Program-made: the position numbers and the translations under genes
The notes under the pieces: generated by a model
Database searches by the model: none
Seen by the model: the letters and a program-made list of their open reading frames with translations, nothing else
What the model was told of the DNA's origin: nothing
Part shown: piece after piece, positions 44,570 through 52,545 of the stretch
Position numbering within the stretch: position 1 is the first letter of the stretch
Layout of the letters: the number at the start of each line of letters is the position of its first letter
Assembly: GCF_024609215.1 (NCBI RefSeq)
Contig: NZ_JANIPD030000012.1
Span: 186,001-250,000 of the forward strand
Direction: 5' to 3'
Length of the DNA stretch: 64,000 nucleotides
Source: Curtanaerobium respiraculi
GTDB taxonomy: Bacteria > Actinomycetota > Coriobacteriia > Coriobacteriales > Eggerthellaceae

Positions 44570-44646
44570 GCGCCCTTACCTCAGCTGGATAGAGGGACTG
44601 ACTACGAATCAGTACGTCGGGGGTTCGAATCCCTCAGGGCGCACCA
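44570..44646 (+). tRNA. tRNA-Arg (ACG)
   Basis: 77 nt including encoded CCA. Acceptor GCGCCCT pairs with AGGGCGC; the D arm contains CTCAGCTGGATAGAG; the anticodon stem ACTGA/TCAGT holds CTACGAA (anticodon ACG, read as ICG); the T arm is GGGGGTTCGAATCCCT. The 3' end forms part of the duplication described at 44640-44865. Confidence 0.96.
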
Positions 44647-44865
44647 CTTCGAACCGATGAGCCTCCCAACCGGGAGGCTCTTTCATGTTCGGGACGGCCT
44701 CGGACCTGCACGGTGCGCACTGGGGGATTCGAAGGATCCCTCAGGCCGAACGGCCCGGTGGGCCGTTCGGAACGCGGAGGGCGCGAGCGCAGCGAGCCCG
44801 GCGGCGGCGCCGCCGGCAGGAAACCGCACCGCTTCGAACCGATGAGCCTCCCAACCGGGAGGCTC
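44640..44865. repeat. Direct duplication of the tRNA-Arg 3' end and terminator
   Basis: 42 bases starting at the tRNA 3' terminus (CGCACC...CTTCGAACCGATGAGCCT and the whole terminator) recur 184 bases downstream with one mismatch. In between, 44722-44748 is a degenerate T-arm-like copy (GGGGGATTCGAAGGATCCCT). This looks like the scar of integration and excision, or of repeated recombination at a tRNA end. Confidence 0.75.
44659..44683 (+). terminator. Terminator of tRNA-Arg
   Basis: 9-bp stem GAGCCTCCC / GGGAGGCTC with AACC loop then TTT. An identical hairpin recurs at 44843-44864. Confidence 0.85.
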
Positions 44866-44903
44866 TGGGTTAAAGGACATAAATCTCTCCTGCAGAACAA
44901 TTT

Positions 44904-45010
44904 ATGTTCATGAAGGAGGCGGCAAGGCTCTTGCGGCAGATGCTCATGAGCGTCGACGCCATTACCGAAGCTCTGGGGTTCAAGAACAGGACCCACTCCA
45001 ACATACATTC
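44904..45010 (+). pseudogene. AraC-type HTH remnant
   Basis: The frame beginning at ATG 44904 reads KEAARLLRQMLMSVDAITEA then LGFKNRTHSN, which matches the second helix-turn-helix of AraC/XylS regulators (LLRxT.xSV..IA..LGF.N.SHF). The sequence degenerates afterwards, and nothing of the regulator's other parts is left. It lies next to the tRNA-Arg duplication, consistent with a decayed insertion. Confidence 0.55.
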
Positions 45011-45201
45011 AATAGCTGTTACGGTCATACCCCAAAGCAGTTCGGGGAAAGGTACGATAGCGTGGCAAGAGTCTGGGGCATGGTTATTATATGGAACAGG
45101 TTCGCGATGAGTCCGTAGCCATCGCCTGGTCGTTTCCAACCCATCTCGCTTTTGGGGTGATGCGGTATAGTTATCGAAAGTTCGTCGAAGGGAGACCAGC
45201 T

Positions 45202-45612
45202 ATGGCAATCATGCCCAAGGAAGTGCAGGAAGCGTTCAAGAACGTGAAGACATTCGTGTTCGCGACGGCGAGCGCGCAGGGTCAGCCGAACGGCAACATC
45301 ATCGGTATCAAGCGTATCGTCGATGACGAGACGGTGTACGTTTCCGACCAATTCTTCAACAAGTCGCTCGCAAACCTGAAGGAAAACGACAAGGTTGCGA
45401 TCATCATCACCGACGGGGATGCCGGCTACGAGTTGTATGGTACCGCGCGCTACGTCGACGAAGGTCCCGAATTCGAAGCTGAGAAGAAGTGGGTCGACGA
45501 GTATTTCGCCAGCAAAGGCAAGGCGGTCGTGGCCAAGGGAGGGTGCTTCGTCCACGTTGATGCGGTGTACAATCAAACGTCTGGGCCCGATTCCGGCGCC
45601 CAGATAGCCTAG
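45202..45612 (+). CDS. Pyridoxamine 5'-phosphate oxidase-like flavoprotein
   Basis: 136 aa. Small split-barrel (FMN-binding) protein of the PNPOx-like superfamily. MPKEVQEAFKNVKTFVFATA is the usual start, followed by GQPNGNIIGIKRIVDDETVYVSDQFFNKSLANL and VAIIITDGDAGYELYGTARY. In anaerobes such proteins often act as flavin-dependent reductases, or in general stress response, rather than as true PdxH. ATG 45202 has AAGGGAG upstream. A terminator follows. Specific substrate not predictable. Confidence 0.82.
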   Translation: MAIMPKEVQEAFKNVKTFVFATASAQGQPNGNIIGIKRIVDDETVYVSDQFFNKSLANLKENDKVAIIITDGDAGYELYGTARYVDEGPEFEAEKKWVDEYFASKGKAVVAKGGCFVHVDAVYNQTSGPDSGAQIA

Positions 45613-45632
45613 TCTCATCTGCCTGTGCTTTC

Positions 45633-45672
45633 GAAGCGTCTTCCGTATCCCGGGAGGCGCTTCTTCACTTTT
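45633..45672 (+). terminator. Terminator after the PNPOx-like gene
   Basis: Stem GAAGCG-CTTCC / GGGAG-CGCTTC with one internal mismatch, followed by TTCACTTTTT. Confidence 0.65.
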
Positions 45673-45776
45673 TGGGACAAGGGTTGCAGTCCGGTGCCCT
45701 ATTATCCCGCAACCAATCCGGCTTCTCAGCAAACCTCAATCCGCCCTTTAATGGCGTCCGTGAATGTGGTGTAAGA

Positions 45777-45823
45777 GCCCGCCTTCGAGGCGAGGGCCGC
45801 AGGCCCTCCCGATGAAGGCGGGC
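45777..45823. repeat. Two-tier palindromic unit
   Basis: GCCCGCCTTC pairs with GAAGGCGGGC (45777-45786 with 45814-45823), and inside it AGGGCC pairs with GGCCCT (45793-45798 with 45802-45807). A cruciform-capable intergenic palindrome without a T run. Confidence 0.6.
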
Positions 45824-45989
45824 CATCAGTGGGCGCAGGGGCTATTTTCTGCAGGCTTGTTCGCTCCTTGCTGTTTGGCTCGCCAATACCCTGGGGGATA
45901 CTGCTTCCCGTCAGTGTTGCTTTGTGCGTCAGGACCCACTCATGAACTTCGATGCTGTTCGTCTCCCGTTTTTTGCATAATGCGATCAT

Positions 45990-46275
45990 TCCGGAGCCAA
46001 TTTCAGGGGTTTCCAGCTTTCCCGAAAGCTGAAATACGTTATATCGTCTTCCACGGGCCAACTTTGCCAGTTTCCAGCCTTTTTGAAGTCAGCTTCACCT
46101 GGGATGCGAGAAGCAATATCATTATTTTCCCAGTTCATGAACATGTTCTTGAATCGTTGCCGTATTCTGCAACTCTTGAAAAGACTGGAAACCCCCGAAG
46201 TTGGCTCCGGAATGCCGTTTTTCGAGCCGTCAGCTTCAATGAAAGCTGGAAACCCCCGAAGTTGGCGCCAAGCTG
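45990..46275. repeat. Cluster of four copies of a GCCAACTTCGGGGGTTTCC repeat, two in each orientation
   Basis: Copies at 45996-46020 and 46057-46082 (plus) and at 46185-46205 and 46245-46266 (minus). Core GCCAACTTCGGGGGTTTCCA, usually followed by GCTTTC and a short GAAAGCTGA complement. Spacing within each pair is 61 bases. Copy 2 is the most divergent. A fifth copy lies inside the LuxR gene at 57866-57893. The surrounding 45673-46373 has no gene. Confidence 0.75.
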
Positions 46276-46373
46276 CTGCAAGTCCCCATTCGTACCGTGC
46301 ATCGATGCAGACGAATGTGGCAACCGATGGTACACTGATGCGCGATTTTTATTCCCACAGAAAGGACGATGCA

Positions 46374-46616
46374 ATGCCCGTCGAGCGTACCCCGGAGAAC
46401 TTGGAGCAGGCGCTGAAGGATTTCGAAGCGGAGAATGGAACCCTCGGTCTGGAGGTCGGTGCCCCCATCGATGATGAGATGCGCCAGCGCCGTCGCCGCT
46501 ATATGCAAGAGGTTCTCGGTTTTCAATTCACCACCGAAGCGGAAGAGGAGAAGCAGGCCAACGCCGAAGGAAGCAACTGGGTCGAGTTCGGCCCAGACGC
46601 CGAGGCTGCCGAGTAA
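46374..46616 (+). CDS. Small acidic protein of unknown function
   Basis: 80 aa, ATG 46374 with AAAGGA upstream. Rich in Glu and Asp; a central basic patch (RQRRRRYMQEVLGFQF) is followed by an acidic tail ending DAEAAE. No signal or membrane segment. I do not recognise a family. Its coding signal is good (strong codon bias, ribosome-binding site), and it sits just after the repeat cluster. Confidence 0.65.
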   Translation: MPVERTPENLEQALKDFEAENGTLGLEVGAPIDDEMRQRRRRYMQEVLGFQFTTEAEEEKQANAEGSNWVEFGPDAEAAE

Positions 46617-46679
46617 TTTGGATTCCTCCTACGAAACTGTCTAGAATCTCATCTTAATTTGTCTAACATACAACATATA

Positions 46680-46709
46680 TTGTCTAAATGCTTTTCAAAA
46701 CACTATATA
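46680..46709 (+). promoter_or_regulatory. Promoter-like elements with repeated TTGTCTAA and ATATATTGT motifs
   Basis: TTGTCT (46680-46685) and TATATA (46704-46709) are 18 bases apart. TTGTCTAA occurs twice (about 46659 and 46680), and ATATATTGT occurs twice, which could be operator half-sites. Confidence 0.4.
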
Positions 46710-46715
46710 TTGTAT

Positions 46716-46833
46716 GAACAGCCACCTCAGAAGGAGTTTCTAAACAACCTTCCACGTCCGTTGAGACGGATGTTGCGGAATCCGTATTGCCAACCCGCTT
46801 ACCTGTAGCTCGCAATCAGGGAAGCGGGTTTTT
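46716..46833 (+). ncRNA. Candidate orphan small RNA
   Basis: A promoter-like region is followed after about 115 bases by an intrinsic terminator, with no ORF between. The interior folds into small hairpins (TCCGT/ACGGA, CGGA/TCCG). The idea rests only on promoter and terminator signals. Confidence 0.35.
46792..46833 (+). terminator. Intrinsic terminator
   Basis: AACCCGCTT pairs with AAGCGGGTT (46792-46800 with 46822-46830), with an inner CCTG/CAGG pair, and is followed by TTT; in all five consecutive T residues end the structure. Confidence 0.7.
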
Positions 46834-47021
46834 ATGGCGGCCCCCTTAAAATAAGATTCGGCGGACATGCAGATGAGGTTGCCGATAGGCAAAGAGGCGT
46901 CGGCCTCCTTTTTTCGGGAAGTCGGCACTTCTTCTCTACCCAACCCCGTGTCCGCAGCCGCCTTTTGGCATGTCTGCTTCGATGCACGACCGCTCTCCAT
47001 ATTGGCTAGAATGATCCCGCT

Positions 47022-47166
47022 CGTTTCCGGCCCCACGTTTCCGGCCCCATGTTTCCGACTCCGCTCGTTTACGGTCCTGCGTTTCGGGGTGCAATCCGAA
47101 ATTTAACGTGAGGTGCCAATGGGCTGCGGATCGTTTCCGATTCCACGTTCCGGGGTTCAATCCGAA
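47022..47166. repeat. Degenerate tandem repeat (14-16 base CGTTTCCGGCCCCA-like units)
   Basis: Unit starts at 47022, 47036, 47050, 47066, 47080 and again 47132 and 47146. A longer stretch, CGTTTCGGGGTGCAATCCGA (47080), recurs as CGTTCCGGGGTTCAATCCGA at 47146, 66 bases later. Confidence 0.55.
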
Positions 47167-47720
47167 CGTCTTTCGGCGATAGATACAGGTTTGCAATCTG
47201 TTTTGTCCTCGCGTCTTGGATACGATCGGGGATCGCATCGACCGCATGTCTCAGAGCTTTGCAGTGCGGGAAAGCATAGACATGCCTCGCGGTGCCAGCA
47301 TGCTGCATCGGTGGAAGCCGGCGTATCATACGGCGTGCGAAAGCCATCTCTCAGGGTGGTTTTTTGCACTCTGCCATTGGAGACCCCTAACTCCCGTTTT
47401 GCGGCACGGCTCGCTGTCGCACCCGTTGCCATGGGCAGCGCACCAGCCCGGCCCGCGCTCAAACGGAAAGGGGTCTCCAATAGACCTTGGTCGAATGGGG
47501 CGGCAGGATTGGTGTGGGGCATATCGTCTAACGGTAGGTAGCCCTTGCCGTTCGCAGCGCATCTGATATCGAAATCAATAATCCATACATCAAATAAAGC
47601 GATTCCCACCCTACCTCCGAACTGGCCAAACAGAATTACACCCACCATGGGCGTTGTACTTCCACCTCGAGGAACACAAATTGACCACATTGCGTTTCCC
47701 GAGGAGGAAGGAAATAGGAA

Positions 47721-49274
47721 ATGGCAACAGACTCTGCGCTGAAGCGAGCGACCGCCGAAGCCAAAGCCGCTGCGAAACCGAAAGACAAAGGGGGCTTCAA
47801 ATGGATCCCCGCATTGATCACGGTGCTCGTCGGCGTTGTTCTTTGGTTCTGCCCGATGCCGGCGAATTTGGTGGATTTCGTTCCCACCGACGGTGCCTAC
47901 GCCAAAATCGATCCGATGATCACCGCTGTCAACTGCTGGCATCTCTTCGCCATCTTCGTAGCGACGATCGTCGGCCTGATTTTGAAGCCGCTGCCCATGG
48001 GGGCGGTTTCGATCATAGGCATCACGGTCATCATGCTGACGAAGATCCTGTCGACCGGGGCGAGCAGCACCGCGTATATCACCAATGCGCTGTCCGGCTT
48101 CCATAACACGACGATCTGGCTGATCGTCATCGCGTTCTTCATCAGCCGCGGCTTCATCAAGACGGGCTTGGGCAACCGCGTCGCCTACCTGTTCATGAGC
48201 AAATTCGGCAAGAAGACGCTGGGGCTCAGCTACTCCTTGGCGGTTACCGACCTCATCCTCTCGCCCGCGATGCCCTCGAATACCGCGCGTGCCGGTGGCG
48301 TCGTGTACCCCATCGTCTCGTCCCTGTCCCGCGTGTTCGGCAGCCGTCCCGATGACGGCACCGAGCGCAAGATCGGCTCGTACCTGCACGTGACGGCTTT
48401 CCAGGCCGATATGATCACGTCCGGCATGTTCATGACGTCCATGGCCGCCAACCCCCTGGCGGTCACTCTGGCTGCCAGCACCGCCGGCATCAACATCGAC
48501 TGGGTCGGTTGGGCCGTTGCCGCGTTCGTCCCCTCGCTGATCTGCCTGATCGTCATCCCCTTTGTCATCTACAAGATATTCCCGCCCGAGGTCAAGCAAA
48601 CCCCCGAGGCTGCCCAGATGGCGAAGTCCAAGCTGGATGAAATGGGTTCGGTCAAGACGTCCGAGAAGCTCATGATCGGCGTGTTCCTGCTCATCCTGAT
48701 CCTGTGGATCGCCGGCAGCAGCATCGGTCTGAACGCCACCGTCACCGCCTTCATCGGCCTATCCGTCCTGCTCATCGTGGGTGTGCTCGATTGGAACGAC
48801 ATCAAGAACGAGAAGGGCGCCTGGGATACCTTGGTTTGGTTCGCCGCGCTGGTCATGATGGCCACGTACCTGAACTCCATGGGCCTCATCCCCTGGTTCA
48901 GCAACCTGATGACCGGTGTCGTGGCCGGCATGCCGTGGCTCATCGCCATCATCCTGCTTGCCGTCGTGTACTTCCTCAGCCATTACGCGTTCGCGAGCGC
49001 AACCGCCCACGTGTCCGCCATGTATGCTGCTTTCCTGAGCGTGGCCGTAGCCGCCGGTGCTCCGGCGATGCTCTCCGCCATGATCCTGGGCATCTTCGGC
49101 AACACCATGGGCTGCCTGACCCACTACGGCTCGGGCCCGGCTCCTGTCTTCTTCGGCAGCGGCTATGTGTCCCAAGGCAAATGGTGGACCATCGGCATCG
49201 TCTGCGCCGTTGTTTCCATGCTCATCTTCTTCACCATCGGTTTCGGTTGGTGGAAGGTGATCGGCCTCTGGTAG
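47721..49274 (+). CDS. DASS-family dicarboxylate:Na+ symporter or antiporter (TtdT/CitT-like)
   Basis: 517 aa, about 13 hydrophobic segments. Probably imports C4-dicarboxylates (fumarate, malate, tartrate) in exchange for succinate or with Na+. Family signs: the conserved SPAMPSNTARAGGVVYPI loop (the SNT motif of DASS carriers), FQADMITSGMFMTSMAANPL, and the C-terminal THYGSGPAPVFFGSGYV. The N-terminal 25 residues are a charged cytoplasmic leader. It starts with AATAGGAA upstream and leads directly into the fumarase and fumarate reductase genes, so substrate specificity for fumarate/malate is likely. Confidence 0.9.
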   Translation: MATDSALKRATAEAKAAAKPKDKGGFKWIPALITVLVGVVLWFCPMPANLVDFVPTDGAYAKIDPMITAVNCWHLFAIFVATIVGLILKPLPMGAVSIIGITVIMLTKILSTGASSTAYITNALSGFHNTTIWLIVIAFFISRGFIKTGLGNRVAYLFMSKFGKKTLGLSYSLAVTDLILSPAMPSNTARAGGVVYPIVSSLSRVFGSRPDDGTERKIGSYLHVTAFQADMITSGMFMTSMAANPLAVTLAASTAGINIDWVGWAVAAFVPSLICLIVIPFVIYKIFPPEVKQTPEAAQMAKSKLDEMGSVKTSEKLMIGVFLLILILWIAGSSIGLNATVTAFIGLSVLLIVGVLDWNDIKNEKGAWDTLVWFAALVMMATYLNSMGLIPWFSNLMTGVVAGMPWLIAIILLAVVYFLSHYAFASATAHVSAMYAAFLSVAVAAGAPAMLSAMILGIFGNTMGCLTHYGSGPAPVFFGSGYVSQGKWWTIGIVCAVVSMLIFFTIGFGWWKVIGLW

Positions 49275-49284
49275 TAGGCCAACC

Positions 49285-49324
49285 GGCGTGCCCCCTCGAA
49301 TCCCTCTACAATGGGGGGCACGCC
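49285..49324 (+). terminator. GC-rich hairpin between the DASS gene and the fumarase genes
   Basis: GGCGTGCCCCC pairs with GGGGGCACGCC (49285-49295 with 49314-49324), 18-base loop, no T tract. It may reduce rather than stop read-through, allowing different levels of carrier and enzymes. Confidence 0.5.
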
Positions 49325-49379
49325 ACCCTCGTTCATCTGACGCAAGGCGGAGAAGCACCTTGCCAACAAGGAGGTACCC

Positions 49380-50225
49380 ATGAAGGAAATCAGCGTCGAG
49401 ACCATCACCCAGGAAATTGCCCGCCTGTGCATCGAGGCGGCGTGCGATCTCCCGATCGACGTGGAGAAGGTCATCAACGAGGCGGCGGAGAAAGAGGAGA
49501 GCGAGTACGGCAAGTACGCGCTCCAGAAGATCTGCCGCAACATCAAGATCGCTCGCGAGGACACGGTTCCCATGTGCCAGGATACGGGCATGGTCATCGT
49601 GTTCGCGGAGCTCGGCCAGGACGTCCACATCGTCGGAGGCGATTTCGAAGATGCGGTCAACGCCGGCGTTGCCAAGGGCTATATCGACGGCTACCTGCGT
49701 AAATCGACCGTTATCGACCCCGTTTTGAACCGCAAGAACGCGGGTGACAACACACCGGCGATCATCTACACCTCGATCGTTCCCGGCGACACCCTCACGC
49801 TCACGGTCATGCCCAAGGGCGCCGGCTCCGAGAATATGAGCAAGCTCGCCATGCTCAAGCCCGCCCAGGGTTTGGAAGGCATCAAGCAGTTCATCATCGA
49901 TTCCGTGGTGAACGCCGGCGGCAATCCGTGCCCTCCGACCATCGTCGGCGTGGGTATCGGAGGCAATGCGGACAAGGCCATGCAGCTTTCCAAGGTCGCC
50001 CTGCGCCGCGAGGCGGGGGCTCCCAACCCCAATCCGGAATACGCCGCTCTCGAACAGGAGCTGCTTGAGAAGATCAACAAGTCGGGCGTCGGCCCCATGG
50101 GATTCGGCGGCCGCGTGACGGCTTTGGCTGTGCACATCGAGACGTACCCCACCCATATCGCCACGATGCCCGTGGGCGTGACGCTCAACTGCCATGCCGC
50201 ACGCCATAAGCAGGTCGTTCTCTAG
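49380..50225 (+). CDS. Class I fumarate hydratase, alpha subunit (TtdA/FumA N-terminal type)
   Basis: 281 aa. Catalytic Fe-S subunit for fumarate/malate interconversion. Conserved cysteines of the [4Fe-4S] site occur in PMCQDTGM, in GGNPCPPTIVG and in TLNCHAARH. A strong AAGGAGG precedes the ATG. The beta subunit follows 34 bases later. L-tartrate dehydratase has the same architecture; with the fumarate reductase downstream, fumarase is more likely. Confidence 0.92.
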   Translation: MKEISVETITQEIARLCIEAACDLPIDVEKVINEAAEKEESEYGKYALQKICRNIKIAREDTVPMCQDTGMVIVFAELGQDVHIVGGDFEDAVNAGVAKGYIDGYLRKSTVIDPVLNRKNAGDNTPAIIYTSIVPGDTLTLTVMPKGAGSENMSKLAMLKPAQGLEGIKQFIIDSVVNAGGNPCPPTIVGVGIGGNADKAMQLSKVALRREAGAPNPNPEYAALEQELLEKINKSGVGPMGFGGRVTALAVHIETYPTHIATMPVGVTLNCHAARHKQVVL

Positions 50226-50259
50226 ACGTTCCCGAAGCCATCTCCTGAGAGGATTCACC

Positions 50260-50823
50260 ATGGCAGAAACCAAGAATATCACCACCCCGCTCACCGACGA
50301 GGTTATCAACTCCATCAACTGCGGCGACATGGTCAACATCTCCGGCGTCATCTACACCGGACGCGATGCCGCTCACAAGATCATGGTCGACAAGATCGCC
50401 GCCGGCGAAGAGCTGCCGGTGGACTTCCGCGGCCAGATCATCTACTACGCCGGCCCCACCCCCGCGAAGCCCGGCCATGTGATCGGCAGCTGCGGTCCCA
50501 CCACCAGCGGTCGCATGGACGCTTTCACCCCCACCATGATCGAAAAGACCGGTTTGAAGGGCATGATCGGCAAGGGCCCGCGTGACAAGGCCGTTGTCGA
50601 CTCCATGGTCAAGAACAACGTGGTTTACTTCAGCGCGGTCGGCGGAGCGGCTGCCCTCATCGCAGCCTCCGTGAAGGAATGCGATGTCGTCGCCTATGAC
50701 GACCTGGGCCCCGAGGCGATCCGTCGTCTGGTTGTGGAGAACTACCCGTGCGTCTGCGTGATCGATTCGCGCGGGAACAACCTCTTCGAGTCCGGTCCTG
50801 CGCAATACCGCATCGCCGATTAG
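50260..50823 (+). CDS. Class I fumarate hydratase, beta subunit (TtdB type)
   Basis: 187 aa. Swivelling C-terminal domain of class I fumarase made as a separate polypeptide. ATG 50260 gives MAETKNITTPLTDEVINSI; family motifs GDMVNISGVIYTGRDAAHK, YYAGPTPAKPGHVIGSCGPT and TSGRMDAFTP follow. The open frame upstream of 50260 is spurious. Length is normal. It is 12 bases before the flavoprotein gene. Confidence 0.93.
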   Translation: MAETKNITTPLTDEVINSINCGDMVNISGVIYTGRDAAHKIMVDKIAAGEELPVDFRGQIIYYAGPTPAKPGHVIGSCGPTTSGRMDAFTPTMIEKTGLKGMIGKGPRDKAVVDSMVKNNVVYFSAVGGAAALIAASVKECDVVAYDDLGPEAIRRLVVENYPCVCVIDSRGNNLFESGPAQYRIAD

Positions 50824-50835
50824 CAAGGGGCAGCC

Positions 50836-52545
50836 ATGCAGACATATGATGTTTTGATTGTCGGCGCCGGCGGCGCCGGGATGTCGGCTGCGCTCAACGC
50901 CAGCAAGAACCCCGACCTTTCCGTGTGCGTCATCTCGAAAGTGTTCCCCACGCGGTCTCATACCGGTGCGGCGCAGGGCGGAATGAACGCCGTGCTGAAG
51001 AACCGCGACGCCGAAGATACCATCGAGAGCCACTTTTTCGATACGGTGAAGGGTTCCGACTACCTGGGCGACCAGGACGCCATCGAGTTCTTCGTCAACG
51101 GGATGCCCGGCCTGGTGAGCGAGCTCGAGCACATGGGCGTGCCCTATTCCCGCGACGAGCAGGGGCGCATCGCCCAGCGCCCGTTCGGCGGGGCAAGCCA
51201 CCCGCGCTGCTGCTACAGCGCGGACAAGACCGGCCACGTGGTGCTGCACGCACTGTTCGAGAACTGCTTGAAACAGGGCGTGAAGTTCCTGGACGAGTAC
51301 AACCTGCTCGATATCGCGACAGGCGAGAACGGCGTCGAAGGGGTCGTGGCGATCGATCTGCGTCGTGGCGAGATCGTCACGTTCCAGGTGAAGGTCGTCG
51401 TCATCGCATCCGGCGGGTTCGGACGCGTGTACTGGACGCGCACGACCAACGCGGTGAACATGACCGGCGACGGCACCGCCGCGTGCCTGCGCGCCGGCGT
51501 TCCCATCAAGGACGCCGAGATGGTGCAGTTCCATCCCACCGGCCTTGCCGGCACCGGCACCCTGCTCTCCGAGGCGTGCCGCGGCGAGGGCGGCTACCTG
51601 ATCAACAACAAGGGGGAGCGCTTCATGGAGCGCTATGCTCCCAGCAAGATGGAACTCGGTCCCCGCGACCTGGTCGCCCGTTCCATTGAGACCGAGATCA
51701 AAGAGGGCCGCGGCTTCGGCGAGGGTATGAAATCCTACGTGTACCTCGACATGCGCCATCTGGGCGCCGATAAGATCCTGGAACGCCTTCCCCAGGTGCG
51801 CGAGCTCGCCCTGAAGTTCGAGGGCGTTGATATGATCACCGACCCCGTGCCCATCCGCCCCTCCAATCATTACATGATGGGCGGAATCGACGTCATCGAT
51901 TACAGAACCTGCGCCACCAAGATCCCCGGCCTGCATGCGGCGGGGGAATGCAGCTGCATCAGCGTGCACGGAGCCAACCGCCTGGGCGGCAACAGCGTCT
52001 CCGAGGTGGTCTTCTTCGGAACGCAGGCCGGAAAGGCGGCGGCTGCGGAAGCTCCCACGCGCCAATTAGGCGGCACCCAACGACTCGACGACCTGCAGAA
52101 GCAGTGGGCGGCGGAGTTCGACCGCATGCGCAAGAAGACCAGCGGCACGTCCATCTTCGCGATTCGCGACAAGATGGCCGAGACCATGTGGAACGACGTG
52201 GGCATTTTCCGCACCGGCGAGAAAATGGAGGAAGCCGAGAAGATCGTCGACGAATGCCTGGAGGCGTACAAGGACGCCTACATCGGCGATGACTCGAAGA
52301 TCTACAACGAGGCGTTCATGAACTACGTGGAGGTGGGCAATGTGCTCGCCATCGCAAAATGCGTATGCATGGGAGCCATCGCCCGCAAGGAGAGCCGCGG
52401 TTCCCATTCGCGCCAGGATTACCCCGAACGCGATGACAAGAACTTCCTCGCTCATTCCCTCGTGAGCCTCGAGGACGGTGCGTTCAAGTTGGATTGGCGT
52501 CCCGTGGTCGTGACCAAATTCCAGCCGGAAGCGAGGACCTACTAA
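50836..52545 (+). CDS. Fumarate reductase / succinate dehydrogenase flavoprotein subunit
   Basis: 569 aa. Covalent-FAD subunit holding the fumarate/succinate site. The N-terminal dinucleotide fold is VLIVGAGGAGMSAALNA; the FAD-linking His is in SHTGAAQGGMNA; the active-site region is MVQFHPTGLAGTGTLLSEACRGEG with the Arg of IRPSNHYMMGGI; and HGANRLGGNSV follows. No Tat signal is present, unlike the Wolinella MfrA methylmenaquinol:fumarate reductase, so the enzyme faces the cytoplasm. It forms a type-E (SdhABE-like) complex with the next two genes. Direction (fumarate reduction in respiration) is inferred from the anaerobic context. Confidence 0.94.
   Translation: MQTYDVLIVGAGGAGMSAALNASKNPDLSVCVISKVFPTRSHTGAAQGGMNAVLKNRDAEDTIESHFFDTVKGSDYLGDQDAIEFFVNGMPGLVSELEHMGVPYSRDEQGRIAQRPFGGASHPRCCYSADKTGHVVLHALFENCLKQGVKFLDEYNLLDIATGENGVEGVVAIDLRRGEIVTFQVKVVVIASGGFGRVYWTRTTNAVNMTGDGTAACLRAGVPIKDAEMVQFHPTGLAGTGTLLSEACRGEGGYLINNKGERFMERYAPSKMELGPRDLVARSIETEIKEGRGFGEGMKSYVYLDMRHLGADKILERLPQVRELALKFEGVDMITDPVPIRPSNHYMMGGIDVIDYRTCATKIPGLHAAGECSCISVHGANRLGGNSVSEVVFFGTQAGKAAAAEAPTRQLGGTQRLDDLQKQWAAEFDRMRKKTSGTSIFAIRDKMAETMWNDVGIFRTGEKMEEAEKIVDECLEAYKDAYIGDDSKIYNEAFMNYVEVGNVLAIAKCVCMGAIARKESRGSHSRQDYPERDDKNFLAHSLVSLEDGAFKLDWRPVVVTKFQPEARTY

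Larger units (their letters stand above)
46617..47720. other. 1.1-kb gap: AT-rich promoter-like stretch, terminator, degenerate minisatellite
   Basis: No credible protein gene. 46640-46720 is distinctly AT-rich for this genome; a putative sRNA follows (46716-46833). 47022-47166 is a degenerate tandem repeat. The last 60 bases lead into the DASS gene with a strong ribosome-binding site. Confidence 0.5.

Noticed and set aside
46936-47247. Minus-strand 103-codon ORF with repeated Arg-Lys-Arg motifs
   Set aside because: The motifs are translations of the 14-16 base DNA repeat. No start signal or coding bias.
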